Assembly (NCBI GenBank): GCA_004346725.1
Contig: SMDE01000005.1
Span: 62,001-126,000, forward strand
Length of the DNA: 64,000 bases
Direction: 5' to 3'
Origin: Phytobacter diazotrophicus
GTDB taxonomy: Bacteria; Pseudomonadota; Gammaproteobacteria; Enterobacterales; Enterobacteriaceae
The position numbers and the translations under genes were made by a program. This document shows positions 37,551 to 46,304 of the stretch, piece by piece. Positions within the stretch are counted from its first letter, which is position 1; each line of letters opens with the position of its first letter. Under the pieces are notes generated by a model that had not been told where the DNA came from, searched no databases, and saw only the letters and a program-made list of their open reading frames with translations.

Positions 37551-38309
37551 ATGCTTACCAGCCAACGCAAGCGCCTTATCCTCGAACAACTCGCCCGTGA
37601 AGGACAGGTGCTGTCGAAAGCGCTCAGCACGCAATTTGCGGTATCGGAAGACACCATTCGCCGTGACCTGCGTGAACTGGCGGCAGAGGGGGAATTACAG
37701 CGCGTCCACGGCGGGGCGCTCCCCGCATCGGGAGCGACAGCCACCTTCGCCGAGCGCAAATCCCTGCGCCTGGATTCAAAAAAGCGGGTGGCGCAGAAGG
37801 GGGCTGAACTTATCCTGCCAGGCCAGGTAGTGATTATTGATGGCGGGACGACGACGGCGGAGCTGATCACCTTCTTGCCGCCAGATTTGCATATCACCGT
37901 CGTAACCCATAGCCCGAGCATTGCCCTCGCGCTGGTGGAACATCCGTGCATCGATGTCATTCTGATTGGCGGAAAGCTCTTTAAACATTCGGTTGTCACC
38001 ACCGGAACTGCCGCTATTGAAGGGATTTCCGCCATCCATGCGGATCTGTTTTTTATGGGGGTGACGGGAGTACATGCCGAGGCGGGGCTGACCACCGGCG
38101 ATTACGAAGAAGCCAGCGTCAAACGGGCATTCTCCCGCCGTGCGGCAGAGACCATCGTGCTGGCATCCGCAGAAAAAATAAATGCGGCGTCTTCTTATGT
38201 CATCGGCGAGTTAGCGATGGTGAATACGATGGTGGTGGAAGAAGAGGCCGATGCCGGGCTAATCGCCGCGCTTGAAAAGGCCGGTGTCGTGGTGGTGAAG
38301 GCAGACTGA
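37551..38309 (+). CDS. DeoR-family transcriptional regulator
   Basis: A 252-residue DeoR-family repressor. Residues 1-57 hold the helix-turn-helix (SQRKRLILEQLAREGQVLSKALSTQFAVSEDTIRRDLRELAAEGELQRVHGGALP), which includes the family signature. The C-terminal sensor (75-250) has the phosphosugar-binding IIDGGTT and FMGVTGVHAEAGLTT motifs of the ISOCOT fold. ATG 37551 is preferred for length and for AGGAAT upstream; an upstream ATG would add 31 unrelated residues. It is divergent from the Nudix/DUF4406 pair, separated by 87 bases, and may regulate them in response to a sugar phosphate. Confidence 0.9.
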   Translation: MLTSQRKRLILEQLAREGQVLSKALSTQFAVSEDTIRRDLRELAAEGELQRVHGGALPASGATATFAERKSLRLDSKKRVAQKGAELILPGQVVIIDGGTTTAELITFLPPDLHITVVTHSPSIALALVEHPCIDVILIGGKLFKHSVVTTGTAAIEGISAIHADLFFMGVTGVHAEAGLTTGDYEEASVKRAFSRRAAETIVLASAEKINAASSYVIGELAMVNTMVVEEEADAGLIAALEKAGVVVVKAD

Positions 38310-38355
38310 AACAGGGTTCATCACCCTTCTGCGACAGAAAGTGATGAGCCCTGTT
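38310..38355. terminator. Long hairpin between convergent deoR-type and b561 genes
   Basis: Fifteen-base arms (38310-38324 and 38341-38355) pair fully with one G-U wobble, and a second small hairpin TTCTG/CAGAA nests in the loop. It begins one base after the regulator's stop and ends 8 bases before the stop of the cytochrome gene. The U-tract is poor on both sides, yet its place between convergent genes fits a bidirectional terminator. Confidence 0.6.
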
Positions 38356-38363
38356 AGCCGATA

Positions 38364-38915
38364 CTATTTTCGGTTAGCGCGTGGGTGCATAAAAGGCAGC
38401 ATCCTCTCAAGGGTATTATCGCGAACAATATAGTGATGGAACAGCGCGGCGGCAGCATGCAGGCCCACCAGGAAATAACCGGCGTTGGCGATCAATTCAT
38501 GGACCGATTTCAGGCTGTGCTGAAGCTCCGGGTTTTTCGCCGCGGCGATGGGCATTTGCAGGCCCAAAAATGACCACTCCACCTGCCCGACATAGAGTGA
38601 AAGCACACCGAGCAGCGGTAAACTTAAAAACATCAGATAAAGCAAACCGTGTACGGCTTTGGCGGAGATGGTCTGCCAGCGCGGCGGCTGCGGAATAATG
38701 TCCGGATCATGATGGGTGAGTTTCAGACCAACACGCACCACCATTAATATCAGCACGCTTACCCCCGCCGTGTAATGGGTGAGAACCAGCAACGCGCGCG
38801 GCGCGCTGCCCTTGATGGTAAAGCCTTTTAACTCCATTGCCGCGTAGGCGATAACAATCATCAATAACACCAGCCAGTGCATGATGCGCTGACTGCGAGC
38901 AAATGTATTTTTCAC
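38364..38915 (-). CDS. Cytochrome b561 (CybB/YodB family)
   Basis: A four-helix membrane cytochrome of about 183 residues. The N-terminus reads SQRIMHWLVLLMIVIAYAAMELKGF, as in enterobacterial b561 proteins, with haem-ligand histidines in HWLV, LTHYTAG, VHGLLYL and GLHAAAALFHHYI. It moves electrons from quinol at the inner membrane. The GTG at 38915 is proposed as start: AGGGA lies 7 bases before it and the N-terminus then matches CybB length. An ATG 15 bases upstream has no ribosome site. Confidence 0.88.
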   Translation of the reverse strand: MKNTFARSQRIMHWLVLLMIVIAYAAMELKGFTIKGSAPRALLVLTHYTAGVSVLILMVVRVGLKLTHHDPDIIPQPPRWQTISAKAVHGLLYLMFLSLPLLGVLSLYVGQVEWSFLGLQMPIAAAKNPELQHSLKSVHELIANAGYFLVGLHAAAALFHHYIVRDNTLERMLPFMHPRANRK

Positions 38916-39221
38916 CGGAATGTCCCTCATAGATAACGGTGAACCAGATATAAATAAACAACCTTAAGCCGACATTAATGGCACCGTCTCATAACAGTAT
39001 GAATGCTTATTATCCTGCTGTTTTTAATCTATTTTATTAATTTTCGACCTGCTTTTTTATCTGTAACAAAGCCCGACAATGGGGAGAATTGTGTATTTCA
39101 TGGGTTGTTGAGGCAGCAGTGAGGGTGTTTCTGCTGGCACAAAATGCCATTGAACAATATATAATTTAATAATATATTAAAAAGTATATTGTATGCGGTT
39201 GTAGATAAAGGTAAGTCACCC
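38916..39221. other. Intergenic region between b561 and the ArsR-type regulator
   Basis: About 306 bases without a gene. The left part is AT-rich and shows no clear structure. The right part holds the regulator's promoter and palindromes (39150-39192), described separately. No RNA gene is seen. Confidence 0.5.
39150..39192 (+). promoter_or_regulatory. Promoter and AT-rich operators of the BigR-like gene
   Basis: TTGAAC (39150-39155) and TATATT (39173-39178) form a -35/-10 pair with 17-base spacing. Over it lie two inverted repeats: TTAATA-ATA-TATTAA (39166-39180) and the outer pair ACAATATA (39154-39161) / TATATTGT (39185-39192). Operators of BigR-type repressors are likewise AT-rich palindromes overlapping the promoter, which supports autoregulation. 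Confidence 0.6.
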
Positions 39222-39548
39222 GTGAAGACACCCGATAAACAACACATGTACGCTGCTGCCGCCAAAGCGGCAGGGGTGCTGAAATCGATGGCCAATGAAG
39301 ACCGCCTGCTGTTGCTGTGCCACCTCAGCCAGGGCGAAGCGTCCGTGGGCGAGATAGAACAGGCGCTGGGCATTACGCAGCCGACACTCTCACAACAACT
39401 GGGGGTGCTGCGTCGCCAGCAACTGGTGGAAACCCGGCGCGAAGGAAAGCAGATTTTCTACCGGGTCGCGGCACCGGATGTGCTGACATTGCTCAACACC
39501 CTTTACACACTCTATTGCCCGACACCGGAAAACGAGGAGGGGGAATGA
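39222..39548 (+). CDS. ArsR-family repressor, BigR/YgaV-like sulfur sensor
   Basis: A 108-residue winged-helix ArsR-type repressor (LKSMANEDRLLLLCHLSQGEASVGEIEQALGITQPTLSQQLGVLRRQQLVETRREGKQIFYRV). It has exactly two cysteines, Cys33 and Cys99. Their 66-residue separation equals that of the two redox-active cysteines of BigR and SqrR as I recall them (42 and 108; 41 and 107). It lacks the metal-binding CVC motif of ArsR. GTG 39222 follows AAAGGTAAG; ATG 39246 is an alternative. Its stop overlaps the first YeeE gene by 4 bases, so it very likely controls sulfur transport in response to persulfide. Confidence 0.85.
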   Translation: MKTPDKQHMYAAAAKAAGVLKSMANEDRLLLLCHLSQGEASVGEIEQALGITQPTLSQQLGVLRRQQLVETRREGKQIFYRVAAPDVLTLLNTLYTLYCPTPENEEGE

Positions 39549-39976
39549 TGATTGACTGGACACATTTCACGCCGCTGGAAAGCGCCATCGGTGGGGTGGT
39601 GATTGGTGCGGCGGCATCAATGCTGATTCTGTTTTGCGGACGGGTCGCCGGGATCAGCGGCATCCTCGGCGGCGTGCTGTCGCGGGAAAATAACGACAAG
39701 GGCTGGCGAATAGCGTTTCTGCTCGGCATGGTGCTTTCCCCGGTGCTCTGGCGTCTGGTGGCGCCGCTGCCAGCGGTTAGCATCACGGCGTCCTGGCCGA
39801 TGCTGGTCGTGGCCGGTCTTCTTGTCGGGGTGGGAACACGTTACGGTTCCGGCTGTACCAGCGGCCACGGTGTGTGCGGCCTGTCGCGTCTGTCGGTGCG
39901 TTCACTGGTCGCCACGCTGACCTTTATGGCCGCCGCGTTTATTACCGTGTGGCTGGTCGGTTTCTGGCGTGGCTGA
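39545..39976 (+). CDS. YeeE/YedE-family sulfur transporter subunit (PmpA-like)
   Basis: A 143-residue membrane protein with about four hydrophobic helices. It carries the YeeE/YedE signature GSGCTSGHGVCGLSRLSVRS (residues ~101-120), whose cysteines are the proposed path for a sulfur compound such as thiosulfate or sulfide-derived species. The ATG overlaps the regulator's stop (ATGA), so translation is coupled. It is half the length of one-chain YeeE and pairs with the next gene to make a full transporter, as in the PmpA/PmpB systems. Confidence 0.87.
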   Translation: MMIDWTHFTPLESAIGGVVIGAAASMLILFCGRVAGISGILGGVLSRENNDKGWRIAFLLGMVLSPVLWRLVAPLPAVSITASWPMLVVAGLLVGVGTRYGSGCTSGHGVCGLSRLSVRSLVATLTFMAAAFITVWLVGFWRG

Positions 39977-39995
39977 GCGTAAAAGGAGTGCTCTG

Positions 39996-40415
39996 ATGAA
40001 CAAAGTTTTTGCCTTATTGTCGGGTCTGCTGTTTGGTATCGGGCTGATTGTCGGCGGTATGGCCAATCCGGCAAAAGTCATTGGTTTTCTGGATATCACC
40101 CGCGTGTGGGATCCCTCGCTGGCCTTTGTGATGGGTGGGGCCATTAGCGTTGGCTTCTTTGCCTTTCGCGCGGCGGCCAGACGCAAACGGCCACTCTGTG
40201 GCGATAAGATGCATCTGCCCACCTCCAGTCACATTGATAAACGTCTGGTGGGTGGGGCGTTGTTATTTGGCACTGGCTGGGGGCTGGCGGGTATCTGCCC
40301 CGGCCCCGGGCTGGTGCTGCTGGGGGCCGGTTTCACTCAGGGGCTAATCTTCGTGCTGGCCATGCTTGCCGGGATGCTGCTTTTTCAGGGGATTGAAGGG
40401 TACCGACACCGTTAG
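39996..40415 (+). CDS. YeeE/YedE-family sulfur transporter subunit (DUF6691, PmpB-like)
   Basis: A 139-residue partner of the preceding gene, with about four membrane helices. Family marks are GIGLIVGGMANPAKVIGFLDI near the N-terminus and GTGWGLAGICPGPGLVLLG at ~95-113, which contains the single conserved Cys of the second half-transporter. GGAG lies about 9 bases before the ATG. The 19-base gap to the first subunit marks a single operon: repressor, subunit A, subunit B. A terminator follows at once. Confidence 0.87.
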   Translation: MNKVFALLSGLLFGIGLIVGGMANPAKVIGFLDITRVWDPSLAFVMGGAISVGFFAFRAAARRKRPLCGDKMHLPTSSHIDKRLVGGALLFGTGWGLAGICPGPGLVLLGAGFTQGLIFVLAMLAGMLLFQGIEGYRHR

Positions 40416-40420
40416 TCACA

Positions 40421-40456
40421 GGTTCGTCCCGCGCATCAGCGGGGACGAGCCTTTTC
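40421..40456. terminator. Bidirectional intrinsic terminator
   Basis: GGTTCGTCCC (40421-40430) pairs with GGGACGAGCC (40442-40451), with one G-U pair, and is followed by TTTT on the plus strand (40452-40455). It ends the sulfur-transport operon and lies just past the convergent 3-hydroxybutyrate dehydrogenase gene. Confidence 0.65.
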
Positions 40457-40459
40457 CGA

Positions 40460-41230
40460 TCACTGAGCGACCCAACCGCCGTCCATATTCCATGCCGCGC
40501 CGCGAACCTGGGACGCGGCGTCACTGCATAAAAAGAGGGCCAGCGCGCCCAGTTGTTCCGGGGTGACAAACTCACCGGAGGGCTGCTTCTCGCCAAGCAG
40601 TGAATCGCGAGCCACGTCGGGGGCGATCCCGGAGGCAATGCGCTGGTCAATCTGCTGTTGTACGAGTGGTGTCAGCACCCAGCCGGGGCACAGGGCATTA
40701 CAGGTGATGTTGGTCTGGGCATTTTCCAGGGCGATCACTTTCGTCAGGCCGACTACCGCGTGCTTGGCGGCGACATAGGCGGATTTCTCTTTCGAGGCCA
40801 CCAGGCCATGCACCGAAGCAATATTGATAATGCGCCCCCAGTTGCGCTCTTTCATTCCAGGTAGCGCCAGGCGGCTGGTATGAAAGACCGACGACAGATT
40901 GATCGCCAGGATAGCGTTCCACTTTTCGACCGGGAACTGTTCGACAGGAGCGACATGCTGGATCCCGGCGTTATTGACCAGAATATCCACGCCGCCATAC
41001 TCCCTTTCCGCATACTGCATCATGGCTTCAATTTGCGTCGGGTCGCTAAGATCCGCGTCGTGATAACCGGGCCTTGCCCCATAGCGAGCGACTTTCTCTT
41101 TGGCGCGATCTACCTCGCCAAAACCGTTGAGAATAAGCTCTGCGCCCGCTTCTGCCAGCGCGCAGGCGATCCCCAGACCAATGCCGCTGGTGGAGCCCGT
41201 TACCAGCGCGACTTTACCGTTCAGATGCAT
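40460..41230 (-). CDS. 3-hydroxybutyrate dehydrogenase (SDR family)
   Basis: A 256-residue short-chain dehydrogenase that matches D-3-hydroxybutyrate dehydrogenases: TGSTSGIGLG (11-20), NNAG at 86-89, catalytic Ser139, Tyr152 and Lys156, and the family-typical GFGEVDRAKE and QHVAPVEQFPVEKWNAI segments. It should oxidise 3-hydroxybutyrate to acetoacetate with NAD. ATG 41230 follows AAGGAG at 7 bases. It is the last gene of a six-gene operon, 10 bases after the permease gene. Confidence 0.9.
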   Translation of the reverse strand: MHLNGKVALVTGSTSGIGLGIACALAEAGAELILNGFGEVDRAKEKVARYGARPGYHDADLSDPTQIEAMMQYAEREYGGVDILVNNAGIQHVAPVEQFPVEKWNAILAINLSSVFHTSRLALPGMKERNWGRIINIASVHGLVASKEKSAYVAAKHAVVGLTKVIALENAQTNITCNALCPGWVLTPLVQQQIDQRIASGIAPDVARDSLLGEKQPSGEFVTPEQLGALALFLCSDAASQVRGAAWNMDGGWVAQ

Positions 41231-41240
41231 CTTGTTCTCC

Positions 41241-42632
41241 TTAAACAATACCGGTCATGTAGAACACGCCGATCACAAACAGGACCGCCAGACTTTTAAT
41301 CAGGGTGATGGCGAAAATGCCGCCATACGCCTGTCGGTGTGATAAACCCGTAATGGCGAGCAGGGTGATAACCGCGCCATTATGCGGAAGGGTATCCATA
41401 CCGCCGCTGGCCATTGATGCCACGCGGTGCAACACCTCCAGTGGAATGTGGGCCGCATGAGCGGCGGCAACGAACGTATCGGCCATGGCCGCCAGCGCGA
41501 TACTCATCCCCCCGGACGCGGAGCCGGTGATCCCGGCCAGCACCGTAACGCTGATGGCTTCGTTCAACAGCGGATTGGGGATCGCCGCCAGTCCTTTGGA
41601 CAACACCAGAAAGCCTGGCAGAGCGGCGATGACTGCGCCAAATCCATATTCAGATGCAGTATTCATTGCCGCCAGAATGGCGCCACCCACGGCCGTTTTG
41701 CTGCCTTCTGCCAGCCGTCCGCGAATATTGCGAAAGCCACAGATCACCACCATTAAAATGCCTGCGCACAGGGCCGCTTCCACCGCCCAGATGGCGTTAA
41801 TTTTACCCACCTCGGTGACAATAGGCTTCGCCAGACCGGGGAGCGTCAGTTCATGCGTGGCGCCATACCTGACCGGGATCCAGCGGGTAAACAGCAAATT
41901 GAAAACACCCACCAGGATCAACGGCGCAATGGCGATAATCGGGTTAGGCAAGTTGATGTTATCCGGCGTTTCCGGCTCATTTTGTAAGTCGGTGCCGTAA
42001 CCTTCATTATTGGCCTGCGCTTTGCGTCGCTGACGTTCGAGATAAAAAAGGCCGACCACAATAATAAATAGCGAGCCGATCAAACCAAGCCAGGGAGCTG
42101 CCCATGCGTTGGTGCCGAAGAAACTGGTAGGGATGATGTTCTGAATCTGCGGCGTACCGGGCAGGGCATCCATCGTGAAGCTGAATGCGCCAAGTGCGAT
42201 GGTGGCGGGGATAAGCCGTTTCGGAATGCCGCTCTGGCGGAACAGTTCAGCCGCAAATGGATAAACCGCAAACGCCACCACAAACAGGGAGACCCCACCA
42301 TAGGTCAGGAGCGCACACACCAGCACAATCACCGGGATGGCGTGGCGACGGCCTAATAACTGGATTGCTGCGGCGACAATCGAACGGGAAAAACCCGAAA
42401 GCTCGATCAGCTTGCCAAAGACCGCGCCGAGTAAAAAGACCGGGAAGTAGAGTTTAACGAACCCGACCATCTTCTCCATAAACAGGCCGGTAAAGGCCGG
42501 GCCAACCGCGCCGGGGTCGGTCAGAAGCACGGCGCCTAACGCGGCAATCGGGGCGAACAAAATGACGCTGTAGCCGCGATAAGCCGCGACCATCAGCAAG
42601 GCCAGTGCAGCCAGGGCAATTATTACGCTCAT
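41241..42632 (-). CDS. GntP-family permease, probably for 3-hydroxybutyrate/acetoacetate
   Basis: A 463-residue protein with 12-14 hydrophobic helices. GntP-type motifs are MGIPKR-like SGIPKRLIPATIALGAFSFTMDALPGTPQ in the middle and GITGSASGGMSIALAAM in the second half. Family members carry gluconate and related hydroxy acids by proton symport. Placement between the 3-hydroxyacyl-CoA dehydrogenase and 3-hydroxybutyrate dehydrogenase genes implies a short-chain hydroxy/keto acid such as 3-hydroxybutyrate (inference). AGGAG precedes two adjacent ATGs (42635 and 42632); the second has the better spacing. Confidence 0.88.
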   Translation of the reverse strand: MSVIIALAALALLMVAAYRGYSVILFAPIAALGAVLLTDPGAVGPAFTGLFMEKMVGFVKLYFPVFLLGAVFGKLIELSGFSRSIVAAAIQLLGRRHAIPVIVLVCALLTYGGVSLFVVAFAVYPFAAELFRQSGIPKRLIPATIALGAFSFTMDALPGTPQIQNIIPTSFFGTNAWAAPWLGLIGSLFIIVVGLFYLERQRRKAQANNEGYGTDLQNEPETPDNINLPNPIIAIAPLILVGVFNLLFTRWIPVRYGATHELTLPGLAKPIVTEVGKINAIWAVEAALCAGILMVVICGFRNIRGRLAEGSKTAVGGAILAAMNTASEYGFGAVIAALPGFLVLSKGLAAIPNPLLNEAISVTVLAGITGSASGGMSIALAAMADTFVAAAHAAHIPLEVLHRVASMASGGMDTLPHNGAVITLLAITGLSHRQAYGGIFAITLIKSLAVLFVIGVFYMTGIV

Positions 42633-42675
42633 CATGACTCCTGAATCTTGTTTTTGTAGGGGACAGAACCGGTCA

Positions 42676-43593
42676 TTAAGGCTTTAGGGCATGACGCAGT
42701 TGCCAGGCGCGTCGTTGTTGGATGCGTACGCGTCGCGCCTCATCCCAGTGATAAAATCCGTCTCCGCTTCGCTCGCCGGTGTCGCCGCGTTGCGTTTTTT
42801 CCTTGATCAGTTCGAGCATCGCATCGCCCTGGGCAAGCTCTGGTAGCAGGTGGCTATAGATGTCCAGTACGGTGTTAAGGTCGGTCATATCCGCCGCTTC
42901 CAGTGGGCCCACCATGGCATAGCGCCGACCAAGCGACGCACGCATAACCTGATCCACCACCCCGGCGCTGGCAATGCCGCTGTGGACGATGTGTAAGGCT
43001 TCCCGCAGCAGGGCAAACTGCAGGCGATTGCCGATAAAACCGGGAGCGGCGCGGTCAAGCTTTACCGCCTCCAGTTCAAGGCGGCGTAAAAGCTGATACA
43101 CCGTCTCAATGTACTGCGGGTCGGTCTGGCTGCCGGGAACCACTTCGACCAGCGGAATAAAGTGGGGCGGGTTCCAGAAATGGGCGATCAGCAGACGCGA
43201 GGGATGCGCCAGTTTTGCCGCCAGCGCATCCGGTGGCAGGCCGCTGGTATTACTGGCAATGATCGCATCGGGGGCAATGCGTTTTTCCAGCTCGGCATAA
43301 AGCGCGTGTTTAAGTTCCAGGCGTTCAGGAATTGCCTCGATAAGCAGGCGGGCATCCGCAAGATCGTCAAGTGACGTTGTCACGTGAAGTCGCGCCAGCT
43401 TCGCCGGTTTGTCTGCGTCGCTGAATTGCCCGGCGTCCCGCAGTTCGCTGAGGATGGCGCTCGCGGCGCCTGCCACTTCTGCCAGACGAGCCGGGTCGGT
43501 ATCGTAGATCAGAACGTCCTGATGAAAGCGGGCGAAGTGGGTGGCAATGCCGATCCCCATCAGGCCTGCGCCGATGACCACGGTCTGCTGCAT
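42676..43593 (-). CDS. 3-hydroxyacyl-CoA (3-hydroxybutyryl-CoA) dehydrogenase
   Basis: A 305-residue soluble dehydrogenase of the PaaH/FadB C-domain type. It has the NAD-binding VVIGAGLMGIGIA (5-17), then EAIPERLELKHALYAELE, the catalytic SNTSGL region and HFWNPPHFIPLVEVV, where His starts the HFxxP motif. The C-terminal domain contains GFIGNRLQ. It should interconvert 3-hydroxyacyl-CoA and 3-oxoacyl-CoA, here most likely the C4 substrates. ATG 43593 follows AAGGAG at 7 bases; an upstream ATG in this frame would overlap the thiolase. It lies 11 bases past the thiolase stop. Confidence 0.88.
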   Translation of the reverse strand: MQQTVVIGAGLMGIGIATHFARFHQDVLIYDTDPARLAEVAGAASAILSELRDAGQFSDADKPAKLARLHVTTSLDDLADARLLIEAIPERLELKHALYAELEKRIAPDAIIASNTSGLPPDALAAKLAHPSRLLIAHFWNPPHFIPLVEVVPGSQTDPQYIETVYQLLRRLELEAVKLDRAAPGFIGNRLQFALLREALHIVHSGIASAGVVDQVMRASLGRRYAMVGPLEAADMTDLNTVLDIYSHLLPELAQGDAMLELIKEKTQRGDTGERSGDGFYHWDEARRVRIQQRRAWQLRHALKP

Positions 43594-43604
43594 GCTGTTC
43601 TCCT

Positions 43605-44786
43605 TCATCGGGCCACCGCCAGCGCGACGCCCTGACCGCCGCCGACGCAAAGCGTCGCCAGCCCTTTATGTGCATCACGGCGCTGCATTTCATGCAGGAG
43701 CGTGACCAGAATGCGACAGCCCGACGCGCCAATCGGATGACCGAGGGCGATCGCGCCGCCATTCACATTGACGCGCTCGCTGTTCCAGCCCAGTTCGTCG
43801 CCGACGGCCAGCGCCTGGACGGCAAAAGCTTCGTTAGCTTCTATCAGATCAAGGTCGTTGATATCCCAGCCTGCGCGTTTCAGGGCCGCACGCGTTGCCG
43901 GAACCGGGCCAAGCCCCATTACCGCCGGATCAACACCCGCCACCGCATAGCCGGCAATGTGGGCCATTGGGGTAAGGTTAAGCTCGCGGGCTTTCTCCGC
44001 ACTCATCACCAGCACTGCCGCGGCACCGTCGTTGAGTGATGACGCGTTGCCCGCCGTCACCGTTCCGCCATCCGGACGAAACGCCGGGCGCAGACGGTTT
44101 AATAATTCCAGCGAGGTTTCCGGGCGCGGCGGCTCATCCTGGCTGACCACAAGCGGCTCTTTTTTGCCGCGCGGAACGCTAACGGGGGTGATTTCCGCGC
44201 TGAATCGCCCGGCCTCACGGGCTGCGACCGCTTTTTGCTGTGAGGTAAGGGCAAAGGCATCCTGACGCGCACGGTCAATCGCGTATTTTTCTGCGAGGTT
44301 TTCCGCCGTAATGCCCATGTGATAGTCGTTGAACGCATCCCACAAACCGTCGTGAATCACGCTATCAAGCATATTGCTATGACCAAGGCGTAACCCGGCG
44401 CGCGCGCCGTCCAGCAGATAGGGCGCGTTACTCATACTTTCCTGACCGCCGGCGATCACAATGTGCGCATCGCCGCTGCGGATCGCCTGCACCGCCTGCA
44501 ACACCGCTTTGAGCCCGGAGCCGCAAACCTGGTTGATGGTCACCGCAGGTGTGGTCACCGGGATCCCTGCATGCAACGCCGTCTGACGCGCCGGGTTTTG
44601 CCCGCAGCCCGCACTTAACACCTGGCCAAAAATGACCTCGTCTACCTGATCGGGACGAATTCCGCTCTTTTCCAGCAACGCTTTCACCACGACGACGCCA
44701 AGCTCAACCGCCGGGAGTAGGGCCAGCGCGCCATGAAAATTACCGGTGGGTGTGCGGGTTGCTGCGACAATTACCACGTCCTGCAT
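43605..44786 (-). CDS. Acetyl-CoA C-acetyltransferase (thiolase, AtoB-like)
   Basis: A 393-residue degradative-type thiolase similar throughout to E. coli AtoB. The acyl-carrying Cys88 lies in [11 protein letters not shown], the catalytic His in [14 protein letters not shown] and the second Cys in [10 protein letters not shown]. It splits acetoacetyl-CoA into two acetyl-CoA in the last step of acetoacetate use. GGAG lies 7 bases before ATG 44786, which also leaves an 11-base gap to the CoA-transferase gene, the same spacing seen elsewhere in this operon. Confidence 0.93.
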   Translation of the reverse strand: MQDVVIVAATRTPTGNFHGALALLPAVELGVVVVKALLEKSGIRPDQVDEVIFGQVLSAGCGQNPARQTALHAGIPVTTPAVTINQVCGSGLKAVLQAVQAIRSGDAHIVIAGGQESMSNAPYLLDGARAGLRLGHSNMLDSVIHDGLWDAFNDYHMGITAENLAEKYAIDRARQDAFALTSQQKAVAAREAGRFSAEITPVSVPRGKKEPLVVSQDEPPRPETSLELLNRLRPAFRPDGGTVTAGNASSLNDGAAAVLVMSAEKARELNLTPMAHIAGYAVAGVDPAVMGLGPVPATRAALKRAGWDINDLDLIEANEAFAVQALAVGDELGWNSERVNVNGGAIALGHPIGASGCRILVTLLHEMQRRDAHKGLATLCVGGGQGVALAVAR

Positions 44787-44797
44787 CTGTTCGCTCC

Positions 44798-45454
44798 TCA
44801 TTGAAAACGCATCTCGGGGACTACATCAGACACGATGAGGCGCCCGGCAGTTTTGCTGACGATCTCGTCCACGCTGACGCCCGGCGCGCGCTCTTTAAGC
44901 ACGAACGCCCCATTTTCAATTTCCAGATAGGCCAGGTCAGTGAGAACGCGGCGAATGCAGTTCGCCCCGGTCAGCGGAAGGGTGCAGTGATCCAACAGTT
45001 TGGACTCACCGCTTTTTGAGGCATGGGTCATCACCACGATAATGTTTTCCGCGCCCGCCACCAGATCCATCGCCCCGCCCATGCCTTTCACCATTTTGCC
45101 GGGGATCATCCACGAGGCGATATTACCGTCGACATCCACTTCAAAAGCGCCAAGAACGGTTAAATCCACGTGGCCGCCACGGATCATGGCGAAGGACTGC
45201 GCCGAGTCGAAAATGGCCGCGCCGGGTCTGGCGGTCACCGTCTGTTTCCCGGCATTGATCATGTCGGCATCTAACTCAGCTTCGGTGGGAAACGCCCCCA
45301 TACCGAGCAAGCCGTTTTCGGATTGCAGCATCACATCAACGCCAGGCGGGACGAAGTTCGCTACCAGTGTTGGGATACCAATACCCAGATTGACGTAGTA
45401 GCCATCACGCAGTTCGCGCGCCACGCGCTGCGCCATCTGTTCACGTGTCAACAT
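44798..45454 (-). CDS. 3-oxoacid CoA-transferase subunit B (ScoB/AtoA-like)
   Basis: A 218-residue beta subunit of succinyl-CoA:3-ketoacid or acetate CoA-transferase. The catalytic glutamate is Glu46 in [11 protein letters not shown], and the GIGIPTL (24-30) and [15 protein letters not shown] stretches are typical. With subunit A it moves CoA onto acetoacetate. It starts 9 bases after subunit A. The sequence alone does not settle whether the CoA donor is succinyl-CoA or acetyl-CoA. Confidence 0.93.
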   Translation of the reverse strand: MLTREQMAQRVARELRDGYYVNLGIGIPTLVANFVPPGVDVMLQSENGLLGMGAFPTEAELDADMINAGKQTVTARPGAAIFDSAQSFAMIRGGHVDLTVLGAFEVDVDGNIASWMIPGKMVKGMGGAMDLVAGAENIIVVMTHASKSGESKLLDHCTLPLTGANCIRRVLTDLAYLEIENGAFVLKERAPGVSVDEIVSKTAGRLIVSDVVPEMRFQ

Positions 45455-45463
45455 ACCGGCTCC

Positions 45464-46162
45464 TTATGCGCGCAGCGTGCGCTGTTCAATACGTTTTTCG
45501 AATCGGCCCTGAATCAGGCGATCCACATAGATTCCGGGGGTGTGAATGGCGGCGGGGTCGAGTTCACCTGGCGGCACAATCTCTTCCACCTCCACTACGG
45601 TTATTTTTCCGGCGGTGGCCATCAGCGGGTTGAAATTTTGCGCCGTGTGGCGATAGATGACATTGCCGTACCAGTCGGCCTTCCAGCCTTTAACGATGGC
45701 GAAATCGCCGGTAATGGCCCCTTCCAGAATGTACGGGCGACCGGCGAATTCACGCACCTCTTTGCCCTCGGCGACAGGGGTGCCATAACCGGTGGCGGTG
45801 AAAAAAGCCGGAATACCGGCACCGCCAGCGCGGATCTTCTCGGCCAGGCTGCCCTGCGGCGTCAGTTCCACTTCAAGCTCCCCTTTGATCACCAGCTCTT
45901 CAAAAAGGGCGTTTTCGCCAACGTAAGAGGCGATGACTTTACGGACCTGGCGGCTTTCCAGCAGGACGCCAAGGCCGAAGCCATCGACACCGCAGTTATT
46001 GGAAACCACCGTCAGGCCGTGGACATCGCGGCGGCGGATTTCGGCGATGAGATTTTCCGGAATACCGCACAGGCCAAAGCCGCCAGCCAGTACCGTCATG
46101 TTGTTGCTAAGCCCTTCGAGCGCCTCTTGATAACTTGCGACGCGTTTATCCAGTCCAGCCAT
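45464..46162 (-). CDS. 3-oxoacid CoA-transferase subunit A (ScoA/AtoD-like)
   Basis: A 232-residue alpha subunit. Family marks are [13 protein letters not shown] (27-39), [42 protein letters not shown] (~100-130) and the C-terminal [17 protein letters not shown] lies 8 bases before ATG. As the first gene of the operon it is divergent from the LysR-type regulator across a 142-base AT-rich region. Confidence 0.93.
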   Translation of the reverse strand: MAGLDKRVASYQEALEGLSNNMTVLAGGFGLCGIPENLIAEIRRRDVHGLTVVSNNCGVDGFGLGVLLESRQVRKVIASYVGENALFEELVIKGELEVELTPQGSLAEKIRAGGAGIPAFFTATGYGTPVAEGKEVREFAGRPYILEGAITGDFAIVKGWKADWYGNVIYRHTAQNFNPLMATAGKITVVEVEEIVPPGELDPAAIHTPGIYVDRLIQGRFEKRIEQRTLRA

Positions 46163-46255
46163 TCGCTTGCCCCTGTGTTGTCCTTTTGCGGCATCATCCG
46201 GGGCGCAAAATGATTTGTTAATTTTGATTTTGTGACGGATTGATTTGCTTTTCTT

Positions 46256-46276
46256 ATTAATCTTTTGTTAATTAAT
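46256..46276. promoter_or_regulatory. Candidate LysR-type operator in the sco/LysR intergenic region
   Basis: Two ATTAAT half-sites (46256-46261 and 46271-46276) separated by 9 bases form an AT-rich dyad in the 142 bases between the divergent CoA-transferase and LysR-type genes. It contains a T-N11-A arrangement, the loose rule for LysR binding sites. AT-richness makes chance occurrence possible. Confidence 0.35.
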
Positions 46277-46304
46277 CTTTTTCAATAAGTTAATGAAATG
46301 ATAA

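Noticed and set aside
39317-39976. A long reading frame of 219 codons that starts inside the ArsR-type gene and ends with the YeeE protein.
   Set aside because: The part before 39545 is out-of-frame sequence of the repressor gene. The real start is the ATG at 39545, which overlaps the repressor stop.
43371-43383. A third GTGAC-N3-GTCAC palindrome as an operator.
   Set aside because: It lies inside the hydroxyacyl-CoA dehydrogenase coding sequence, far from any start, and is probably a chance match.
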